Numbered from the stretch's first letter, positions 22,528 through 35,352 are shown. The stretch is 64,000 nucleotides of DNA from Irpex lacteus (GCA_001986395.2 MQVO02000016.1:558001-622000), one strand, 5' to 3'. Program-made: numbers and translations. The notes: generated from the sequence alone by a model not told the origin.

Positions 22528-25095
22528 TTAGTCGACATCCATCTCAGGAGGACCGTTGTCCGGGTTCGCCTGCTGCTGCTGCTCGGCGTTGGCCTCAGGC
22601 TTAGGCGTCTCCTGGCCAGTCTTCGGGGTCTCTGTGCCCTCGACCTTGGGAGCCTTAGGCTTGGGCTTGGTCAAGATGGGCGTAGCGAAGTAGATGATCT
22701 CGTCCTTCTTCTTCAAGATCTCCGCGCTCGTCAACACAGGGTCGACGTTCTTCGGCCTCTCGCTCTGCCTGACGATCTGGTCGTCCAGCCACTTCTGCAC
22801 CGTCGCGACCTTCTCGACGACAGCCTGCTTGTCCTTCGCGTCGATGTGCGAGTACTTGTCGTCGTCAGAGGTCGCTTGGGACAGGTACAGGTTGATGGTC
22901 TCGCGCAGCTGGCTGATGTTCTTCGAGCGCTCTTCGGATTCCTTGTAGCGGAGAGTGATGGGGTCGCCGAGGACCTTGAGGCTGTCGAGCTTGGCGACGT
23001 AGACGGACTTGGTGGCGTCCTCGCCTTCCTCAGAGTAGAGCCAGTCCTCGGCTTCCTGGAGAGCAGCGAGGAGCTTGGTCTTCTCCGGGGCCTGGACGAA
23101 GGCGGCGTAGCGGCTGTCGAGCTTGCTGCGAGTGTCGTAGATGTACTCCTCAAGAGCGTTCTTACGATCCTATTAAATCATATCTAGTCAGCATACATCG
23201 AACTTACTTGACCAGTAGGTGAAGACGTACCTCAGTATCGAAGACCAGCTTGTCAGCAGCATGCATCTCCGCCTCGGCCTGCTTGTACTGCTCCAGAAGC
23301 GACGTGTCCAAGCTCGTCGATGCCCAAACGAACGGCACCGGGATCTTCTTCACAATCTTCTTCTTCTTGGGGGCCTCCTCACCATCAACAGCCATCGCCT
23401 CCTCCTTCTCCTCAATCTCCTCAGTGTACGCCTGCTCGAACGAGACGACACCGTGCTGGTTGAGCCTGGTGCGGACCTTGACGACAGTCGCGTCGCCGTT
23501 GGGTTCCTGGGGCACATCCTTGGCGTTGAAGCGCGCTATCCAGGGGTTAATGCCACCAGGGAGAGAAGCGGGGTCTGAGTACTCTGCTGACAACTCAAAG
23601 GGACCCTTGCGGTAGAACGTGAGGACCTTGGTCGAGGGAAGGGCGTTACCCTTGGGGAAGACCTCGAGCTCGGTATCCTCATCGGGCTCTTCAGGCTGCT
23701 TGTCCCACTTGACCTTGATAGAGTAAGGGGTGATGTCGTGGATGGCAAAGTCACGGACACGGAAGGTGGGGGAGAGCATGGCACAGATGAGAGTGGCGCC
23801 ACGGGCGGCGGCTTCATCTTGGTTGAGGGTAGTAGAGAGGGTCTTGCCGACGAAGACAGACTGGATCTTGGCGCGGACAGCAGGAATACGGGTGCCACCA
23901 CCGACGAGCTCGACAGCATCGATTTGGTCGAGGGACAGACCGGAATCTTCGAGAGCACGCTGGATGGGTGCTGCGATGCGCTCGAGGAGGGGTTCAAGGA
24001 GGGCCTCGTATTCCTCACGGGTGAGACGGCCGGAGGCATCGATGTCGTTCATGATAGACTCGACGTTGAGGGGGGCCTCTGCGTTGGCGGAGAGGACCTT
24101 CTTCACTTTCTCGGCACCAGCAGCGAGACGGAACATAGCTTTGGGGTTTGCGAGGACGTCAATCTTGTACTTGGTCTTGAACTCCTCGGCAAAGTGACGA
24201 ACAAGAGCGTAGTCGATGTCACGTCCACCGATGTGGCGATCGTATGCGGTAGACTTGACCACGAGTTGTCCCTTGGAGAACGCAACAATGGAGACAGCGA
24301 GTTGAGAGTGGCCGACATCGACGAAAGCGACGTGTCTTGGGTTCTCGGCCTCGGGGAGGTCGGACTTTGTGATACCGTATCCGAGGGCTACGGCAGTTGT
24401 GTCATTGACCAAACGAAGGACGTTGAGGTTGGCGATTGCAGCAGCATCGAGCACCGCTCGTCGTTGTGAATCGGTGAACCATCCGGGAATTGCGATTACA
24501 ACGTCGCTGACGGGCACTTTGAGCTCATTTGAGGCGGTGTCTCGTAGCTTGCCCAAGTATGCGCCGACAAGCTGCGTTGCGGAGAATACACGCGGTTCAC
24601 CGAGATACTGGACCTATAGCACTGTCAATATCTGTCCAGCTCAAACTACCGAAAGGGGCAGCGTACCTGTGCACCGACAGATCCTCCAGCGTCTACGAGA
24701 GTGGCATGCGTAAACTTCTTCTCGACCTGCTCGATCTCAGGATCCGAGATTGTGCGGCCAATAAGACGCTTTAGTGAGCCAATGGTGTTGCGGAAGTTGG
24801 AGGTCTCGACGCTCTTTGCGCTTTCACCAATTGATCGCTGCTTGAATCCGAAGGAGACAAGCGATCTGTGGATGTGGTCTTGTTAGTATCGCTGCAACAG
24901 ACGCGATCCAAAGAGGGAAACACGTACGGAGTAGCACGGTTGGAGACTTCATTGACGATAATGTCAACACCACGAAGTCTCGCAACACCGATCTGCAAAG
25001 CACGAACATTGTAGTCAGAATCTATGCGCGCCATTCTCTTTCTTGGTACACACCTTGCTGTGCAGTGAGCCGAAATCGATACCGACTACGGACAT
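22528..25095 (-). CDS. SSE1: Hsp110/Sse-type Hsp70 family chaperone
   Basis: Model, complement: 25054-25095, 24928-24992, 24667-24865, 23231-24613, 22528-23169, 776 residues, in frame throughout. The N-terminal ATPase domain starts MSVVGIDFGSLHSK and contains the Hsp110-type IPGWFTDSQRRA, RLVNDTTAVALGYGI, FVDVGHSQ, GGRDIDYAL and VELVGGGTRIPAV motifs. The substrate-binding part follows from about residue 390, with a short acidic/Lys insert (EEAPKKKKIVKK) and an alpha-helical lid. The C-terminus is Pro/Gln-rich and ends MDVD. Hsp110 proteins act in the cytosol as nucleotide-exchange factors for Hsp70 and as holdases. The length fits the Hsp110 class (canonical Hsp70s are about 640-650). Exon 1 is only 42 nt. 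No clear heat-shock element was identified upstream. Confidence 0.95.
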
Positions 25096-25502
25096 GACTC
25101 TGTCGTGAAATTGGTCGTGGAAGTGAAGATGAAAGGAGTCGTGAAGGTCGAGGACAAGCCGGGGATTTTGAGGCGAAAGAGTGCGTGCGATGAGGAGATG
25201 CGAGATCAGGCTGGCTCGAGCTTTTTACGCGCTCGGAAATTTGGGTGTGACGATCCGTTCTGTAACCTTCTCGCGATTTCTATCGCCCTTTCCATCATCT
25301 TCCCCCAGAACACGACTCCTCCTCGCCATCGCCGCATGCAAGCAGCGAGGTTGGAATATTGAGCAGCAACAAAAATGAAAGAACAGCGGTGCGAGGCACT
25401 TTTCAATGGCGAAGCTCATCCACAAATGGCTCCGTGACTGGTTGTGACACTCGTGTGACGCACGCAGTAGAGGTCAACATACATAGTATGATGTAATTAC
25501 AA
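25096..25502. other. Hsp110 upstream region
   Basis: About 400 bases between the Hsp110 start and the stop of the next minus-strand gene. It should hold the Hsp110 promoter, but I see no convincing three-unit GAA/TTC heat-shock element. Confidence 0.45.
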
Positions 25503-27668
25503 TCAAAACACACTCGTAAAAGAACTAGGAGAGGACGAGTGAGGTCGTAAATACGGCGAGGTATCCAGTATTGAACTTGACCACGACAACGACCGAGAAC
25601 AGACAGAGGGGGATAGATCTGCAGTGGAGACATTGAGTAAACGTTGCTCAGCGAAGGAAAACGCAAACCTAAACTTACTTTCTTGAGAAGCTTGGCTGAG
25701 CACCGAGCCGGGCGTCGGCGCAGACGGTCTCCGAAAGGGGGAAACATGTGTTCCTGTGGGTGTATCGCTATTGGTCGCGTGTGGTGATAAACTTGGAGAT
25801 GACATCGCAGATCGAAAAGAGAGTCGGGATAGAAGAGATCCAGGTGTAGGAGCCGATGGACGCGAGAGGGTTTGTCGGATGGAGGGTGAACGAGATGAGC
25901 AGGATCTGGAGGCGGACTGTGTTCGCGAGCGTGAACGGCGGGAAGCCGGTGAGTATCTTGTGCTGGTGAACGAGCCAGGAGTGAGGAGCCCATTCGAGTT
26001 GTACAATGATCGGTCTTGCGGGTGTACATCTACGTCCAGCAGGTCCAATGATGCCCTGAATGTTGAGTCTATGAGAGGGAAAGCAAACGCGGACAGCAAG
26101 GATGAAACGCTGCTACGAGGCTGGATGCTCTGCGATAACCTCAGTAATGTTGTAACGCTGGAAGAGCGGATATCGCTCACCTCGTCATTAACGGCAGGTC
26201 TTGGTAAACTGAGCTGAGATACCGTTGGAGATGGCGCATCCCCCGTATTCTCAAAGAGCAAGACCTACAGAGCTCGAAGTCAAACCCAGCACCCGTCTGG
26301 AACAAACAGCGAACTGCTTACCCGAGCGATATTCCTGATAGGTGGTACAGCACTTAACGGTTCATACCAGACACTCGGAAGGAGAGCAGGCGCAGGCTGT
26401 GTAAGCAGATTACTCGAAGGTGTAGCCATCGTTAGTCCACATAGAGAGTCCGGAGACGGTGTCGCGGCCAGCTGTACGCAAATCTGAGGAGTAGCCTGAG
26501 CATCCAAGTCCAAAGAGGGAGAGGCACCGATTGACGTAGACAGCACAGTAGTCCTAGCTCGTTCGCTTGGAGGCTTCGACTTGATTTCTGCAGACGTATC
26601 ATGAGAGACTAGAGTATCGTCGCTGTCGATGTTATCCATATTCAGCTGCACGGAGAGGAGTGGGCTATGGTTTGACCAGAAGGTTCCCAAGTCGACAGAG
26701 CCCGGAGGAGAACCCAAGGGGCTGTCTTGTAGGGGCGTGAAGGTGGTGAGGATCAAGGGGCTAAAGTTCAAGGTGGTAGGCAGGATCGAAGACACGGTTG
26801 AATATGGCCGTTTCTTGGGAGTTACAGACAACCTTTCGGGAGCCAGAGTCACAGTTGCATCGCCATTAGAATCCAGTCGTCTCGGTGTACCCTTGGTCAA
26901 GCATGCTTGAGTTGTAGAGTTTAGGGCATCGCAGGTGTAGTCCTTCGACGCATGCTTGTGGGAGAGATTGCAGTCGAGCACTGGAGCATTCGCATCCGAA
27001 AAACACAGTACGGTTCGTACAATCGGTGATTCGCAATAACTCTTACCGCATGGCGAAACAGTAGGAGAGACTGCCTCAGAAAAACCGTCCGCTGGTCCAG
27101 TAAGAGGATGTTTGAGAGAAAGACGCGGGAAACGGACGGTTGAGTGGGTGAAGAACTCTACGTCCATTTGCCCCAGCAGGTCACCAAGTGGGAAGTCGAA
27201 GGTACCCGAGAAATCGAGTTCTGGCAAGGAAGGCCTCCGTAGCACGCCCTCCTCGGAGCAAGTCATAGGGAACAACAATTTCTCAGCCGATGCCTCTTCA
27301 GTTCCTTCCAAGTCGGCCAATTTGCCTAAGGTGACCGAGTTGAGCAGCAACTCGCTGTTTCGAGAGAGCTTGATCTCTTTGACGACTTCGGCCTCGGAGC
27401 TGACGGTATAGACATCCACGCAGACGTCGACACTGAGACAGTTGACGGTGTGTTGGTCCCTTTCGCGTGCGAGGCGGCGTTTCAACACTATGAACAAAGC
27501 CAGAGAGGACAGTAGAAAAGCGGCGGACAGGCCAAGGATCAGAGGAAGCGTATATGCAGGGGAGGTTTGCGCGGGAGAAGGTGCGTTATCGAGGGTAGTA
27601 TGAGGTTGGATAGAGGTGTCGCGTATTTGTAGGAGGTCGCCGGGAGTAGGTAGTGGAATTGCTGGCAT
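25503..27668 (-). CDS. Ser/Pro-rich single-pass membrane protein, unknown
   Basis: Model, complement: 26322-27668, 25679-26264, 25503-25618, 682 residues. There is no cleavable signal peptide. A Thr/Pro-rich N-terminus of about 35 residues is followed by one strong membrane helix (residues about 39-62, PLILGLSAAFLLSSLALFIV) and then KRRLARER. The positive-inside rule therefore puts the long Ser/Thr/Pro-rich remainder in the cytoplasm. Later there are repeated RPSAPTPGS motifs (twice) and an RSRSRTQSASRS stretch, which look like phosphorylation-prone disorder. The third exon rests on a GTAAGT donor at 25678, and read-through would give a slightly different tail. I recognise no family; a scaffold or sensor role is possible but unproven. 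Confidence 0.6.
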
Positions 27669-28055
27669 TACAAAAGTGTTGAAGTGTCCGTTTCGCTGTG
27701 TGTCTCCCTGAGAGTCGAGCGTAATAGCATAGCAAGGTCAAAGCCGATGTGTGTGCATGAGCAAGCCGTTGTGCCATGTGGATAAGTACCCGAACAGGAA
27801 GGACAAACAATTCACACGGTTGTCGACGCGCGCTAAGGAGGCTTGAGCGTCCTAGTCTTGACCATCATATGACACCACCGAGTACTTTTCGTGCCAAACT
27901 CTGTGCAGCACCACGAGTGTCTAATACAATACATAGCTTGGTCTGTCTTATGAAACTTTGTCGCACTATAATGCTAACGTTTCGATCTCCCTTTACTAGA
28001 TATACTACACTAGCCTTATACTTGGTTCCATAGTGCCAGTGCTCGTCGGAGTTCC
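27669..28055. other. divergent intergenic region
   Basis: 387 bases between the starts of the Ser-rich membrane protein (minus) and F-box-like copy C (plus). Probably two promoters; no specific elements recognised. Confidence 0.5.
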
Positions 28056-29620
28056 ATGGCTTCTGCAGCCGACATTCCAGCTGAACTGTTCGAAGACATC
28101 CTCTTCTATGTCTGCGGTGGATCATCTGCGTTCTGGGACCTTAGCCCAGGCCTTCCAGTCTGGAAAGAAGCTATCAAGACGCTTACTGCCTGCTCCCTTA
28201 CCTGTGTCTACTGGGCACGCATATGCCGTCGCACGATATTCAGTCGTCTTCGGTTCCACAACTACAAAGACATATGCGCGTTCTTGTCACTTGTGGAAAA
28301 CACACCCGAGACGTTCACGCCGGCTTCAGAATATGTCTGGCTTGCCGTTATGGTGCAACGCGTAGAAGACAGGCCGTGGCTCCATCTTCTTCAGCTGCGG
28401 CCGTCGTTGGTCCAGAATATGTTGCATGCTTTTGTAGACTTTACCTTCATCGACTCCGCCACCCCAAACGAGGATAACCAGGCGAGGCGTCCAGTTCATT
28501 TACGCCTATTCTCCGGTCTCCCTCGAAGTCTACCCTCGTCATGCCACCGATGCGACTCTTTCACGGTCTGTAATCCCCGTTTTCGAGATGCGAGCGATCT
28601 CATATCATTGCTGAATAAGTTCAGCGCGCGGCGCCCACGCTCTTATGGTCTGCAACTCACTTTAGACAAGGTCTCGTGGGATGACACAACGCTCTTAGGT
28701 TTCCAGAACGGCCTAACAATCAGCGAGCCACTGGCCACACCATTTCGATACGCTCATGTTGTAGTGACAAACTCCACGAATAGCGCGGAAACAGCATGGC
28801 TAGCCTACTCCTCTCAGGCGACGTTACCACATCAAGTACCTTTCGGTACTTCTACAACTTCGATGGGCAACGACGTTTTACCCCTGCAGCTTCAGCCTAC
28901 CGCTCAACGTGTGGCATTAGAAATCGGAAAGATTGTATGTCAAGCTCGTGGCACGGTAGCGAGGTTTGCTCTTCTGTTGACTGCGGAGGATCAATACTCA
29001 TACAACAATCTCGGTGGGTTATTTAACTATCAATGGTAGAGAGACATAGCTCTTACTCCATAATAGAGCTGGTGAGAATATGCCATTTCAATGCTAAACA
29101 CGAAGAGGAGGGCTGCGCCGTAAATTTTGACTTCTATGCTTTGCAACCGCCCACAGAGCAATCCACCGAGGATAGTAATATTATCGTGATCGACCACATC
29201 TCTGTGGTCTCTGTGTTTGTCGAATTTCCGTCTGGAAGACCGCTTTCTGAGGACGGCTCATTCGTTGGCGCGCAGAATGTGATCGAATACCGCTGGCAGG
29301 ACATAGTGGACCTCTGCGCTAGCATAGAAGGTTTTATGTCACTCCAACTGTCGTTTCCAAGCCGCGGAGACCTCGTCCAATTTACGGAGGCGCGAGCAGC
29401 GGCATTGGCCAGGCTTTCAGGTCGAGTCGCTCTATTTCACGAAACGGAAGATGGGATCCCGCGAGCAGTCGACTTGACGACGTTGCAGGATAAAGGAGGT
29501 ACGTTCCTGCATACAAGTTGCAAACTTGTCAAGTGCGCTGTCGCTCATGACTATCTGGATATCTCTCGGGTGTCGGATGTAGATGCCTTACAAAACGGGC
29601 ATGTGGCTTGGTGGTACTAG
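28056..29620 (+). CDS. F-box-like protein, family copy C
   Basis: Model: join(28056-29013, 29067-29498, 29583-29620), 475 residues. It starts MASAADIPAELFEDILFYVC, followed by ACSLTCVYWARICRRTIFSRL, the F-box-like part. Further family marks are DRPWLHLLQLRPSL, LPSSCHRCDSFTV and SAETAWLAY. Exon 2 begins ELVRICHF and carries the second domain (DHISVVSVFVEF, YRWQDIVDLCASIEGFMSLQLSF, LARLSGRVALFHE). The final exon encodes DALQNGHVAWWY. Both introns are in phase 1 (53 and 84 nt). This copy is transcribed opposite to A and B and stands apart from them by the Hsp110 block. It is an inferred SCF substrate receptor with unknown targets. Confidence 0.78.
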
Positions 29621-29873
29621 CTTGTACGTCAATCGCCTGTTCTTATGAAGTGGGTTCTATACCACAGAGTCAATTCATACTAAGCTTATCGTCACTACTT
29701 GCACACTAGCTTGCATATGCATATGAATCCAATTAACTACATCATGTAATGTCGGCAAACTGGGACTATCTCTCAGGCTTCGCAGAGGCCAACACCTCAC
29801 AACGAACTCATCGTGAGTCGAAACAATAGTTTAACTCATCCTCGCCTCTACATATCTGATATCTGGCATGTAT

Positions 29874-30591
29874 TTACTGCTGCTCCGCCCATCTCATTAC
29901 TTTCTTCTCAAACTCGATGCGATCGACTTCTCTGGCGAGTAATTCCTCCATCGCTCTGGTGTACTCAGCGTTCTGTGCAAGCAATGTCAACGATTAGGTT
30001 CTCTTGTATGATATACGACGGCAGTAAGATGAGAGAAAACAAAGAGGGAGGGTAGCGTGGCACGGAACGGAACGGGGGGAGGGACGAGTATTCGAACAAA
30101 AGACACAGTTGAAAACGTACATGTGCGACCAGCATCTTGACCTGCGACTGTAAGTCAGAGACTGCGTTGCCTTGGAACACAGAAAGATCAGCCATATGCC
30201 TCGAGAAGAGCAATTAAAGAGACATACTAGCAACGTTGAAGATCTTGTTAACCTCTCCCTTGGTCACGGCCTTATACTTGTCTGGCGTGATTACATCGCT
30301 TAGGAAGTCTCTAAGTACACAAAGCTAAGACAATAGATATAATGTCAGTACACGACCAGCAGTATAGCATGATGGAAGACATACTAAAAAGTAGACAACA
30401 TAGAAGATGAAGAGAAACACTGCTTGAGCAGCCACGATACCACCAATGGCAAACAGCATGCACATTAGTAGTACATAAGCTTGATCGTCCGAAAAAGGGA
30501 GAGGCTTCTGAAGAGTGCTCAGTAAAACACCAGCAAAGAGGCGATCCACGGAGGTTAAGAAGTGGTCCATGGTGGTTAAGAGGTGATCCAT
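29874..30591 (-). CDS. small membrane protein with coiled-coil tail, unknown
   Basis: Model, complement: 30385-30591, 30228-30324, 30121-30170, 29874-29972, 150 residues, all junctions in frame. An amphipathic N-terminus (MDHLLTTMDHFLTSVDRLF) precedes a long hydrophobic stretch at residues about 37-72, which is enough for one long or two short membrane helices. The C-terminal half is charged and helical, with heptad-like spacing (NAVSDLQSQVKMLVAH, REVDRIEFEKKV), and ends RWAEQQ. The third intron (148 nt) is unusually long for this window. The architecture resembles a small tail- or hairpin-anchored protein. No family is recognised, and its conservation is unknown to me. The consistency of four exons is the main support. 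Confidence 0.6.
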
Positions 30592-30900
30592 TTGGGTGAA
30601 GGCGGTGTGGAAAAGGAAGAACCGATGTTTAAACCAATGCCATGACTTGTCTTTATAACCTCTTGCCTGCTCGCCACTCAAGCCTCGATGAACTGCGAAA
30701 ACGGGCCACAAGGCCTGAGTTGAACGCTATACAGTTGCAGTCTTTGTTGAGCACGTACAAAGATGTGATAGGGGTGGCGCGATGCTGCAGCCAACCTTTC
30801 GAGTCTTTTGGTCTGTCTCCGTTTCCATCCACTGGCATAGATGCTTTGTTAGCATGGATATCATGATTGTGGCATTAGATGAAAGCAGTACACTGCGTGC
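30592..30900. other. intergenic, nothing recognised
   Basis: Upstream region of the small membrane protein gene. The frames here are short and unconvincing. Confidence 0.4.
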
Positions 30901-32960
30901 ATCACCCGATGTTTCGCGAGGGAATTGAATTAATGCTGGTTAAGGAAATTTATCTATGTTCCTTAATTGCTGCTTCGGGGAACATTTTGAATGCTGTCAG
31001 GTACAGCTATATTTAATGTTGTACGAATGTATCATCCCACATCATGCTAATTGATTCCCGGTGCATCATGTCCAATATTACACGCAGCGTCATACTGGAA
31101 ATATTCTTGATATTCGAAGGCGAGATCGGGACATAAACAGTATTTGTTTCCCTTATCGGACAAGTCGTTAAAGTCCCGAGAAACATATTTAAAGTTGACA
31201 TGTTTTTGTCACGATGTTGCGGTACAAAAAAAGATTTAAAGTTGCATTCGGAGGCAGTTAGTTAAGACTATGAACGTCTCGCTGTGGAAAATTTGAGGGA
31301 ACACCTGAAATGTTGGGTCAATGTAACGTGGTATATGAATAAAAATAGGTCCATGATGCTCCTCTCGGAAGTAGCCTTCTGAGATCAGCACGCAATATCG
31401 AAGTTGCTGCCGAGCGGTCGTGACCAGCGATAAGGCAAATAACATTGAAAATGCATCACATTAATAAAAACAAAATGGTACCGAGTAGCAGGTGAGGATC
31501 TTTCAAAATGTTCCGCCGCGCACAATACTCGAAGATGTTCCCAAAATGAACATTGCTATAGGTGCGATAGAGAACATCATATGCAGCATCGGAAAATAAT
31601 TCTTATCTTTCCTGGCAGGAACATTGTTAATAGAGTATTTTGGTTGGGCGATTTGAAACGTTTTCTGCGAAATATTTGAGCTCCACCAGCCGTGTTCCGA
31701 GCAGCGCTTGGAGCGTAAATCTCGCGAATCTATGGTTTCCCACCAATCATAATGGCGGATAGGTAGCGTTGGCGCAACAACGGGGAAATCCGAGAGCTCC
31801 AACGATTTAGAAAAAAGCGTTTTAAAACCCCAACCAAAATACTCTAATGAGTACAAACCTCATGTTCGCCGTGAGGAAGCACCCCGGACACTACAGTCCT
31901 ATGACAAAAAGAAAATATTGATTCTCGGTAAGTGTGAGTCTTGTATCTCCTACTGTACGAATCAAAATTCAGCATTTAGACCAGTTACTGAGTACTGAGT
32001 GCCTGTATGCCCGTACACTACAACAAGTGTGAAAAATGTGGCCATAACAGACAACATAGGTGTCAGGGGTCCTAGACTCTTGTCAGCACGTTACGTTTTG
32101 AATGTTCCCCACATGTCTTCTTCATGTTGTCCCGCACAATGTTTATAATGTTCCCCTTTTATTGATGGCTGATGTGACATTCATAATGTTCCGCTCTATG
32201 TTATTTACATTTTTTCCTTGCCTGCTACCGAGCGCAAAACTCATAATGCTTCACGGGATCATTATGATAACATTATTGTTGTTGTTCTAATGTCCTTGCA
32301 GCTATAAATGGACATAATGCGCTCGCAACCGGCCAATATTGTCCTTCCCGCAACATGAATTATTTTATTCATAATTTCCACGAGGGAATCACATGTAGAA
32401 TCTCATTCGACTTCCGAGAAACATTGACCGTGGTCCTCGGGGTAATATACAAATATAATACCTAATGAAGCATTTTCGTTCTTTTCAGCATGATTCGATA
32501 TCAAACATAGGCATACCAGTATGATGATTTCTCGAGTGGTACTCACGATAACATGCGAGTACACACTTATATTTTACTACTATGTTGCGCAAAGTACCAA
32601 TCTAAAAGGTACATATCAAATCTTGTTAATCTCTGGCTAACCTTCTCCCGCCGCCAACATTCGAAACGTTCCGCATTTGTTCGTCCGATCACATCAAATC
32701 TATTATAATAATGATTCTTCGGCCAACAACATGTAAGCATTCAAAACTCTCCTTTACCGACATTAATTCAAATCCCGCCCGGAACATTGGGTGATGCACG
32801 CAGTGGTACTTATTCGCAGTCAAAAGATTGCTTATATAGCCAGTGGCGGGAAATAAAAGGTGAGCATTATCGCGCCGCAGCACTAGTGATACTTTGACCC
32901 ATTCACATTGTATCCATGTCAAAAAGGCTAGATCAGTCACATTTGGTCTGGGACTCGGAG
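30901..32960. repeat. AT-rich, gene-free block with repeated ATGTTCC word
   Basis: About 2 kb that is visibly richer in A/T than its neighbours. The word ATGTTCC or its complement occurs at 30979, 31508, 31535, 31618, 32102, 32148, 32186 and 32781, usually preceded by A. Several near matches occur too (ACGTTCC, GAACATT). Spacing is irregular. No coding frame is convincing. It looks like an old, decayed mobile element or another repeat whose identity I cannot name. Confidence 0.5.
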
Positions 32961-33315
32961 ACCTCTACAGTGACATGGTAGTATACGTACACGGTAGGAC
33001 CACAAGATCTTTAAGGCCTCAAGAACGTCAGAGGCGCCCACGAAATAACTTGAAGCTGAGCTTGAATGAGTCGGATTGAACTTTCACGTCTAAGTACGCG
33101 TGCCCCGGGGTCCCAGCATGCACAATACTTAGTACCACGTGCACAATACCCTCTTACGACTATCCTCTGCCTCTTACTTGTAAGTATAGTTTTTCTACCG
33201 TACCGTAAACTCCCGTAAGTGCGACAAAAGCATTCTCCGTGTCCAGAAAGCGCACTCATTGATCAAAATACTTGCTACGATAACGTCGATTCATTATGTT
33301 TAGGTGGATTGGAGA
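32961..33315. other. upstream region of F-box-like copy D
   Basis: About 350 bases with base composition back to normal. Presumed promoter; no specific element seen. Confidence 0.45.
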
Positions 33316-34838
33316 ATGGCCACCGCAGCCAGTATACCACCCGAGTTGTTCGAGGATATTCTCTTTTACGTCTGCGAAGATACGGATGGACCGGTCTACT
33401 CGGATAGCGAGGGCCCAGATCTCCAATACAGGGAAACGCTGAAGAATATCGCAGCTTGTTCACTGACCTGTGTCTATTGGGCTCGCGTCTGCCGCCAGCG
33501 AATGTTCCGGAGGGTCTGGATCAAGAGCTATGATAAACTACACGCGTTTTCCTCGCTTATATCGAACACGCCAAAGGGGTTCGAGGCAATCGTCGACTAT
33601 GTGTGGTACGTAACTCTAGTGCAACATGTAGAAGATCGACCGTGGCTCTATCACATTCAGCTACAACCATCCCTGCTTCCGCAATTACCATTCGCTACCA
33701 TCCGCATCCATATTATTGACACTACTGGTGGACCCCTGTCCCTAAGAAGATCGACTTATCGTCGCCTTTTCTCTGGTCTTCCCCGAACACCTCCCTCGTC
33801 GTGCCACTCGTGCCGTGCTCTCACACTCTACAACCCGCATTTCAGGGCTCTTCGTGATGTCGACTTGCTCCTGAACAAATTTGCATTCCTTTTTGGCTCC
33901 ATAGACTTGACCTTTTCTGGAATATCATGGGCCACCGAAGTAAGCCTCGAGAGAGATTTACTCTCAAGGAATACACTGGAGATAACCCGCCACGATGTAT
34001 ACGTTACAGTGGAACATTCTTCTTATAGTGTCGAAGAAGCCTGGCTTGCTTACTCTGCTGTTATGCGCGGGCTCAGCCGGTCTAACTCCACCTCGCACGA
34101 AGCGGATATACGATTAGAACTTCGTCCTTCCGCTCAACGGGCCATACTTGAACTGGGAAGGCTTATATGCCGAAATAGCGATGGGACAATTCATGGTCTC
34201 GAAGTTCGCACTACTTTATGGGATACAGGCCCACACAAAGGTCACTCTGCTCATTCATGTCCGGCGCAGTCGTTTTACTGATACCCTTCGAAGACCTGTT
34301 TGGGAACTGTTTTCTTGGTGTACAGCGAATTGAGCCTGAGAAGGAGCGGACCGATGTTGACTTCAGGCTTCACACCTCCTCATGGTGCGCTGAACCTGCG
34401 AACGTGGCAGGAGAACCCACAATCGTAGACCACATTGCCGTTATGTGCGTATCAATCAAGTCCTTAGAAGTCTCGTATTCCCAACACGAGGCATCGACAT
34501 ACATTTCGCGCGTCGTGACGGCGTACCCATGGAAAGATATAGCAAATCTGTGTGCTGGACACGAAGGATTCACACAGCTGCAACTACATTTCACGAGCCG
34601 AGACGACCTGATCCATTTCATGGAGACGCGGCGAGCGGTACTGGCTGGCCTTGCTGGTCGTATCAGCGTTTTCTATAGAGCAGAGGAGGATTACAAGCTT
34701 CATGCGGCAGACTACGCGACCTTGGCAGACATAGGAGGTATGTATCCTGGGCTATATGACTTCAGGGCAGTACTCAACTCGGTTCTGTTGAACACCATGA
34801 TAGATGCCTGGGACCATGGCTATATTGATACATACTAA
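33316..34838 (+). CDS. F-box-like protein, family copy D
   Basis: Model: join(33316-34240, 34294-34737, 34804-34838), 467 residues. It starts MATAASIPPELFEDILFYVCE; the expected ACSLTCVYWARVCRQRMFRRVW follows after a short acidic insert (VYSDSEGPDLQ). Other family blocks are DRPWLYHIQLQPSL, LPRTPPSSCHSC, SVEEAWLAY and LRPSAQRAILELGRLIC. Exon 2 starts DLFGNCFLG and holds DHIAVMCVSIK, YPWKDIANLCAGHEGFTQLQLHF and LAGLAGRISVFY. The final exon encodes DAWDHGYIDTY, the clearest version of the family's end motif. Both introns are in phase 1 (53 and 66 nt). If the second intron is retained the frame stays open and gives a longer C-terminus, so two protein forms are possible. Confidence 0.78.
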
Positions 34839-35352
34839 TAGGTCATAACTTGAATAAGGTAAGGCATTGACATCCATGCTTTGCTCCTTGCTTTACGCTA
34901 ATAAATCGTTAGCGATGAGATAATCGGCGTAAGAGTGAGGGTTGCCCACTGCAGCTACGCAAGGTCGGTACTGCGACTGGACTCCCCAACGGCACGTACC
35001 TGACCAGGCTATCCCGCAACATTTTCCTTTATGTCTTCGATCTGTTTGCAACATTATCATCTATTCATAATTTCCCTTCTTTCGTACTCGTGCAGTGTCA
35101 ATGTATATGTCTAAGTCACTGCTCAGCGCTCAGGGCTTACAGCGCTTATATCAACGACCTCTTGTACTCTACACTCATCTTGGATGGTCTTCAAACGCTG
35201 ACGACAGTGTACCAGTAGGTGCTGCCAGTCCTCATGATTAAGCCTCCATACGTGTTTGTATGTATTGATATATTCACTCAGGAAGTGAAAGACACGCCAC
35301 ACCGTATCAGTCACTCTTCATTGCACAGACCAATTCATCTCGCACTGCTTTC
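34839..35352. other. intergenic between F-box-like copies D and E
   Basis: About 510 bases with no supported gene. Presumed 3' UTR of copy D and promoter of copy E. Confidence 0.5.

Noticed and set aside
22408..24470. Long plus-strand open frames (over 240 codons) opposite the Hsp110 gene
   Set aside because: They are antisense shadows of a strongly biased coding region and encode Leu/Arg/Asp-rich sequence with no domain, while the minus strand gives a complete Hsp110.
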